Part shown: piece after piece, positions 60,619-64,000 of the stretch | How positions within the stretch are numbered: the stretch's first letter is position 1 | Layout of the letters: every line of letters starts with the position of its first letter | NCBI GenBank assembly: GCA_004297005.1 | Contig: SCVA01000011.1 | Span: 34,766-98,765 of the forward strand | DNA from: Nevskiaceae bacterium | Lineage (GTDB): Bacteria; Pseudomonadota; Gammaproteobacteria; Nevskiales; Nevskiaceae | DNA: 64,000 nucleotides | Reading direction: 5' to 3' | Made by a program: the position numbers and the translations under genes | Notes under the pieces: model-generated | What the model was told of the DNA's origin: nothing | Database searches by the model: none | What the model saw: only the letters and a program-made list of their open reading frames with translations

Positions 60619-61446
60619 TCAGAAGCGGCCGAGCAGACTCAGTTGCGTCTGCCAGCGCCGGTATTCGGTGCCCAGCCGCGACTCGGTATGGACCCGCAGG
60701 CCTTGCAGGTCCAGCGCCCAGTGGGGGCTCAGGCCCCAGTTGAGGCCCAGGTTCCAGAGCCGCGACTCGCCGGGCCGGCGGTAAGCCAACTCGCCATCGA
60801 CAAAGGCGTCATCGGCGGCGAATACCGTCACGCCGGCCGGCACGCTGGCGCCGGTGGTGGCGAAGTCGCCCTGCCGCAGGCGGCCGCCGCCATACAGCGT
60901 CCAGTGCCGTAGCGGCGTCCAGTCCAGTTGTAGCCCGGCTTCGTGATGGTGCAGGTCGAACACCGTGTCGCCGGCCTGCTGCCAGCGTCCATCCAGGCTC
61001 AGGCGCAGACGCAGGCGGGTGCTCAGGCGCTGTTCGATGGCGGCGCCGAGCTGCCATTCGCGCTGGTCGCGCAGGCGGCTGCCGTAGTCCTGCAGCGCCA
61101 GTCCGGCAGCCAGCATCAGCGTGGGATCAAACAGGCCAGACCCCAGCCGCCGCCGATAGTCGCCGGCAAGCTCCAGCCGGGCGCTGCTCAGTTGCGGGTA
61201 GTCGTCGTAGCTGTGCAGTTCCAATCGCGGCCCGCCGCGCAGCAGGCCCGCTCCCAACGGCCGCTGCCGTTCCAGGCCGATCGCCAGCAGCAGCTCCGCC
61301 GCGCTGCGTTCCGGCCACCCCAGCCGGCCGTTGTTGAGATTGCTGTCGTAGCCCAGGCTCAGCTCGGCGTTGAGCACCGGTGCGGCGGCCACGGCGGCGC
61401 TCAGGGCCAAGCCCAGGCAGGCGAGCAGATGACGGAGTCGGAGCAT
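60619..61446 (-). CDS. outer-membrane beta-barrel protein
   Basis: 275 residues from ATG 61446, opening a signal peptide (MLRLRHLLACLGLALSAAVAAA). The rest alternates short polar/hydrophobic strands with aromatic girdles (AELSLGYDSNLNNGRLGWPE, LELAGDYRRRLGSG, WTLYGGGRLRQGDF) and ends in the strand LSLLGRF with a C-terminal Phe, the barrel insertion signal. It is divergent from the FecR-domain gene with 76 nt between starts, so the two may be co-regulated. Specific function unknown. Confidence 0.75.
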   Translation of the reverse strand: MLRLRHLLACLGLALSAAVAAAPVLNAELSLGYDSNLNNGRLGWPERSAAELLLAIGLERQRPLGAGLLRGGPRLELHSYDDYPQLSSARLELAGDYRRRLGSGLFDPTLMLAAGLALQDYGSRLRDQREWQLGAAIEQRLSTRLRLRLSLDGRWQQAGDTVFDLHHHEAGLQLDWTPLRHWTLYGGGRLRQGDFATTGASVPAGVTVFAADDAFVDGELAYRRPGESRLWNLGLNWGLSPHWALDLQGLRVHTESRLGTEYRRWQTQLSLLGRF

Positions 61447-61522
61447 GCGAGTCGGATGCGGTGGCGGATGGCTTAACCTAACCTTGGTCGCAGACGGCGG
61501 CCAGGTCAGGGAGACTAAAGCC

Positions 61523-62251
61523 TTGAAGCACGACAACCTGCCCGACGATGCCCGTCGGGAATTCCTGCTGCGCAGCCTGCAACTGGGGCTGCTGACCGGC
61601 GGCCTGGGCTGGCAGCCCTCGCTGCTGGCCGGCCTGCTGGGCGAGTTGCCGGCGCCGCTGCCGGCCGGTCGCTCGATCTTCGAGCTGCGCGGGCCGGTCA
61701 CGGTCAACGGCCAGACGGCCAGCAAGGCAACGCCGATCAAGGCCGGCGACCGGGTAAGCACCGGCCCTGGTGGCCTAGTGATCGCGACGGTGAACAGCGA
61801 GGCCTTCCTGCTGCGTGGTGACAGCGAACTGTTGGTGCAGGCCGGCCGTGCCAGCAGGAGCCTGTTCCGACTGGTGAACGGCGCGCTGCTGGCGGTGTTC
61901 GGCAAGCGCGACGAGGAGTACCAGGTGCACACGCCGGTGGCGACCATCGGTATCCGCGGCACCGGCATCTATGCCGAGGCCGATCCCGAGCAGACTTATC
62001 TCTGCACCTGCTACGGCGAAACCCGGCTGGAACCACTCGCCGATCCTGGCGGTGCCGAGACGCTGCGCACTCAGCACCACGACGCACCGCGCACCCTGCT
62101 GGCCAAGCCTAGCCAGGGCCGCTACATCCTGCCTGCAGGCTTCCGCGACCACACCGACCTGGAGCTGATGACGCTGGAAGCGCTGGTGGGCCGCGAGGTG
62201 CCTTTTGAGTTGCCGGAAGACGGTTACGAGCGGCCGCGTCGCCGCTATTGA
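61523..62251 (+). CDS. FecR-domain protein with a Tat-type signal
   Basis: 242 residues if TTG 61523 is used; AGGGAG lies 9 nt upstream. An ATG 78 nt earlier overlaps the divergent gene's start. The N-terminus has a twin-arginine motif, RREFLL (Arg11-Arg12), before a hydrophobic stretch (LQLGLLTGGLG), suggesting folded export through Tat. A FecR-type domain follows (FELRGPVTVNGQTASKATPI, KAGDRVSTGPGGLVIATV). No sigma factor is nearby, so a classical FecIR role is unlikely. Confidence 0.72.
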   Translation: MKHDNLPDDARREFLLRSLQLGLLTGGLGWQPSLLAGLLGELPAPLPAGRSIFELRGPVTVNGQTASKATPIKAGDRVSTGPGGLVIATVNSEAFLLRGDSELLVQAGRASRSLFRLVNGALLAVFGKRDEEYQVHTPVATIGIRGTGIYAEADPEQTYLCTCYGETRLEPLADPGGAETLRTQHHDAPRTLLAKPSQGRYILPAGFRDHTDLELMTLEALVGREVPFELPEDGYERPRRRY

Positions 62252-62331
62252 GGCGATATCGCTGGGTGTGGGTGTAAAGGTCCGTTGGCAGGCGGCATAG
62301 TAGGGCTCCCTCCCTGACCCGAAGCTGCGCA

Positions 62332-63915
62332 ATGTCCTCCAGTCTCCTGATCGGCACCGGCGAAACCGCGCACTACTTGCTGGCCCGCTACGCCAACCGC
62401 CACGGCCTGGTCGCGGGGGCTACCGGCACCGGCAAGACCATCACCCTGCAAATTCTGGCCGAGGGCTTCAGCGAGATCGGCGTGCCGGTGTTCGCCGCCG
62501 ACGTGAAAGGCGATCTCTCCGGCATTGCCGCGCCCGGTGTTTCCAGCCCCAAGCTGCTGGAGCGCGCCGCCGCCACCGGCCTGCCCGGCTGGTCTCCCAG
62601 CGCCAATCCGGTGGTGTTCTGGGACGTGTTCGGCAAGAGCGGCCATCCGGTGCGCGCCACCGTCAGCGAGCTGGGGCCGATTCTGCTGGGGCGCCTGCTG
62701 GATCTCTCCGACGTGCAGGAGGCCGTGCTTTCCCTGGTGTTCAAGTACTGCGACGACCAGGGCCTGCTGCTGCTCGACTTCAAGGACCTGCGCGCCGCGC
62801 TCAACCATGTTTCCGCCAACGCCAAGTCGCTGGGCGCCGACTACGGGCTGGTCTCCACCGCCAGCGTCGGCGCCATCCAGCGCGGGCTGATCCAGCTCGA
62901 AGCCGACGGTGCCGAGCACTTCTTCGGCGAGCCGGCGCTGGACCTCAATGACTTCCTGCTCTGCGAGCCGGGCGGCCGCGGCATCGTCAACGTGCTCGCC
63001 GCCGACGTGCTCTATCGCAAGCCGCGCCTGTACGCGACCTTCCTGCTCTGGCTCTTGAGCGAGCTGTTCGAGAACCTGCCCGAGGCCGGCGACCTCGACA
63101 AACCCAAGCTGGTGTTCTTCTTCGACGAAGCCCATCTGCTGTTCAACGACGCGCCCAAGGCCCTGGTCGAGAAGGTGGAGCAGGTGGTGCGCCTGATCCG
63201 CAGCAAGGGTGTGGGCGTGTACTTCGTCACCCAGAATCCGCTGGACCTGCCGGAGAGCGTGCTCGGCCAGCTCGGCAACCGCGTGCAGCACGCGCTGCGC
63301 GCCTTCACCCCACGCGACCAGAAGGCGGTGAAGGCCGCCGCCGAAACCTTCCGCCCCAATCCGCGCTTCAAGACCGCCGAGGCGATCATGGAGCTGGGCG
63401 TCGGCGAGGCCCTGGTCAGCACCTTGCAGGAGGGCGGGGTGCCGGCGGTGGTGGACCGCGTGAAGATCCGCCCGCCGCGTTCGCGCATGGGCGCGCTCAG
63501 CGCCGAGGAGCGCGCGCAATGCCTGCAGCACAGCCCCTTCGCCGGCAAGTACGACCAATTGCACGACCGCGAGTCCGCCTACGAGCTGCTGAGCGAGCCC
63601 GCGCCCGCCGCCGCACCCGCACCGGCGGCACCGAGCAGCGGTGGCGGCAGCCTGGGCAACTGGTGGGAGGCGATGTCGCGCCAGCGCGCGCCCGGCGCGT
63701 CGGAGCCCGAGCCGGCACCCAGCGCCCGCCGCGCGCCGCCGGTGGCGCGCGCGCCTGCGCCCAGCCGCCCGGCGCCGGCGCCACGGGCGTCCAACCGCCA
63801 GAGCGTGACCGAGGCGGCGATCAAGAGCGTGATCCGCAGCGCCGGCTCGCAGGTGGGGCGCGAGATCGGGCGGCAGTTGCTGCGCGGGGTGCTGGGCTCG
63901 TTGAGCAAGCGCTAG
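62332..63915 (+). CDS. YjgR-type HerA-like ATPase (DUF853)
   Basis: 527 residues. The P-loop GATGTGKT is at residues ~28-35 and the Walker B-like [11 protein letters not shown] near 262-272, with [29 protein letters not shown] as the typical sensor region of the HerA-like DUF853 family. C-terminal ~100 residues are Pro/Ala-rich low complexity ending in a short helix ([17 protein letters not shown]). E. coli YjgR is the nearest relative; role in DNA or protein translocation is unproven. It stands alone. Confidence 0.9.
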   Translation: MSSSLLIGTGETAHYLLARYANRHGLVAGATGTGKTITLQILAEGFSEIGVPVFAADVKGDLSGIAAPGVSSPKLLERAAATGLPGWSPSANPVVFWDVFGKSGHPVRATVSELGPILLGRLLDLSDVQEAVLSLVFKYCDDQGLLLLDFKDLRAALNHVSANAKSLGADYGLVSTASVGAIQRGLIQLEADGAEHFFGEPALDLNDFLLCEPGGRGIVNVLAADVLYRKPRLYATFLLWLLSELFENLPEAGDLDKPKLVFFFDEAHLLFNDAPKALVEKVEQVVRLIRSKGVGVYFVTQNPLDLPESVLGQLGNRVQHALRAFTPRDQKAVKAAAETFRPNPRFKTAEAIMELGVGEALVSTLQEGGVPAVVDRVKIRPPRSRMGALSAEERAQCLQHSPFAGKYDQLHDRESAYELLSEPAPAAAPAPAAPSSGGGSLGNWWEAMSRQRAPGASEPEPAPSARRAPPVARAPAPSRPAPAPRASNRQSVTEAAIKSVIRSAGSQVGREIGRQLLRGVLGSLSKR

Positions 63916-64000
63916 CGGACTGACCTCGACTGGCGGGTAGCCGTGCCCGCTGCTCCAGCCTGCATCGCAGCCCCAGAAGCGACAAAGCCGTCCGAACGCG
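63916..64000. other. window end, no feature seen
   Basis: The last 85 bases after the ATPase gene contain no recognisable gene start, hairpin or promoter. Confidence 0.5.

Overview
The window is a stretch of a high-GC (roughly two-thirds G+C by eye) gammaproteobacterial chromosome. The order TIGR02449-type coiled-coil gene, zapA, 6S RNA, 5-formyltetrahydrofolate cyclo-ligase, EVE-domain gene is the arrangement known from xanthomonads and relatives. A HrcA-type CIRCE element before groESL, a pilSR pair, lipid A-core heptose genes and several TonB/OmpA-type outer-membrane proteins point the same way. I infer Xanthomonadales/Nevskiales but cannot name a genus. Most of the window is chromosomal housekeeping DNA. 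I saw no transposase, phage gene, CRISPR array, tRNA or rRNA.

Layout. 1-3413: two lipoproteins with beta-propeller-like folds, the first cut by the window edge and carrying a tandem 195-codon module. 3512-5436: EVE protein, 5-FCL, 6S RNA, ZapA and its coiled-coil neighbour. 5524-11137: periplasmic protease of the Do family, YbhB-like protein, SohB, and two OmpA/TSP3-repeat proteins. 11134-15653: ferrochelatase, amino-acid permease, an NTF2-like gene broken by an amber codon, and a FadI-type thiolase. 15797-20822: groES-groEL with CIRCE, two hairpins, then glnE.

20819-35488 is a surface-polysaccharide/LPS region. It has eight glycosyltransferase-like genes, rfbB, the heptosyltransferase waaC, the heptose kinase/adenylyltransferase hldE and a GT25 enzyme, interrupted by ilvE, a small secreted protein, another exported protein and an EamA transporter. 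A decayed copy of the hldE start and two perfect hairpins lie between ilvE and hldE. 35574-43573 holds pilR, pilS, a PP0621-family gene, argS, a SPOR-domain protein and an S9 peptidase.

43575-52135 looks like an iron-acquisition locus. A tightly overlapping minus-strand operon (DUF3649-like, PepSY reductase-like, DUF3325-like, alpha/beta hydrolase, TonB-dependent receptor, DUF998 protein) ends in a truncated second receptor. A Fur-box-like repeat lies between it and a divergent stand-alone AraC-type HTH protein. A second Fur-like box precedes a 34-residue membrane peptide. 52264-53790 is a tandem glycine riboswitch in front of a DadA-like FAD amino-acid dehydrogenase. 53935-63915 carries a DUF885 peptidase, a 45-residue acidic orphan peptide gene with its own AT-rich leader and strong terminator, a GGDEF/EAL protein with a degenerate GGDEF site, a paralogous cupin/HEAT gene pair, an outer-membrane barrel divergent from a Tat-exported FecR-domain protein, and a YjgR-type ATPase.

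The best candidates for something undescribed are the orphan acidic peptide gene (56064-56201), possibly linked to the nearby cupin/HEAT pair, and the Fur-box-linked membrane peptide (52031-52135). The riboswitch, 6S RNA and CIRCE are known families in informative contexts.
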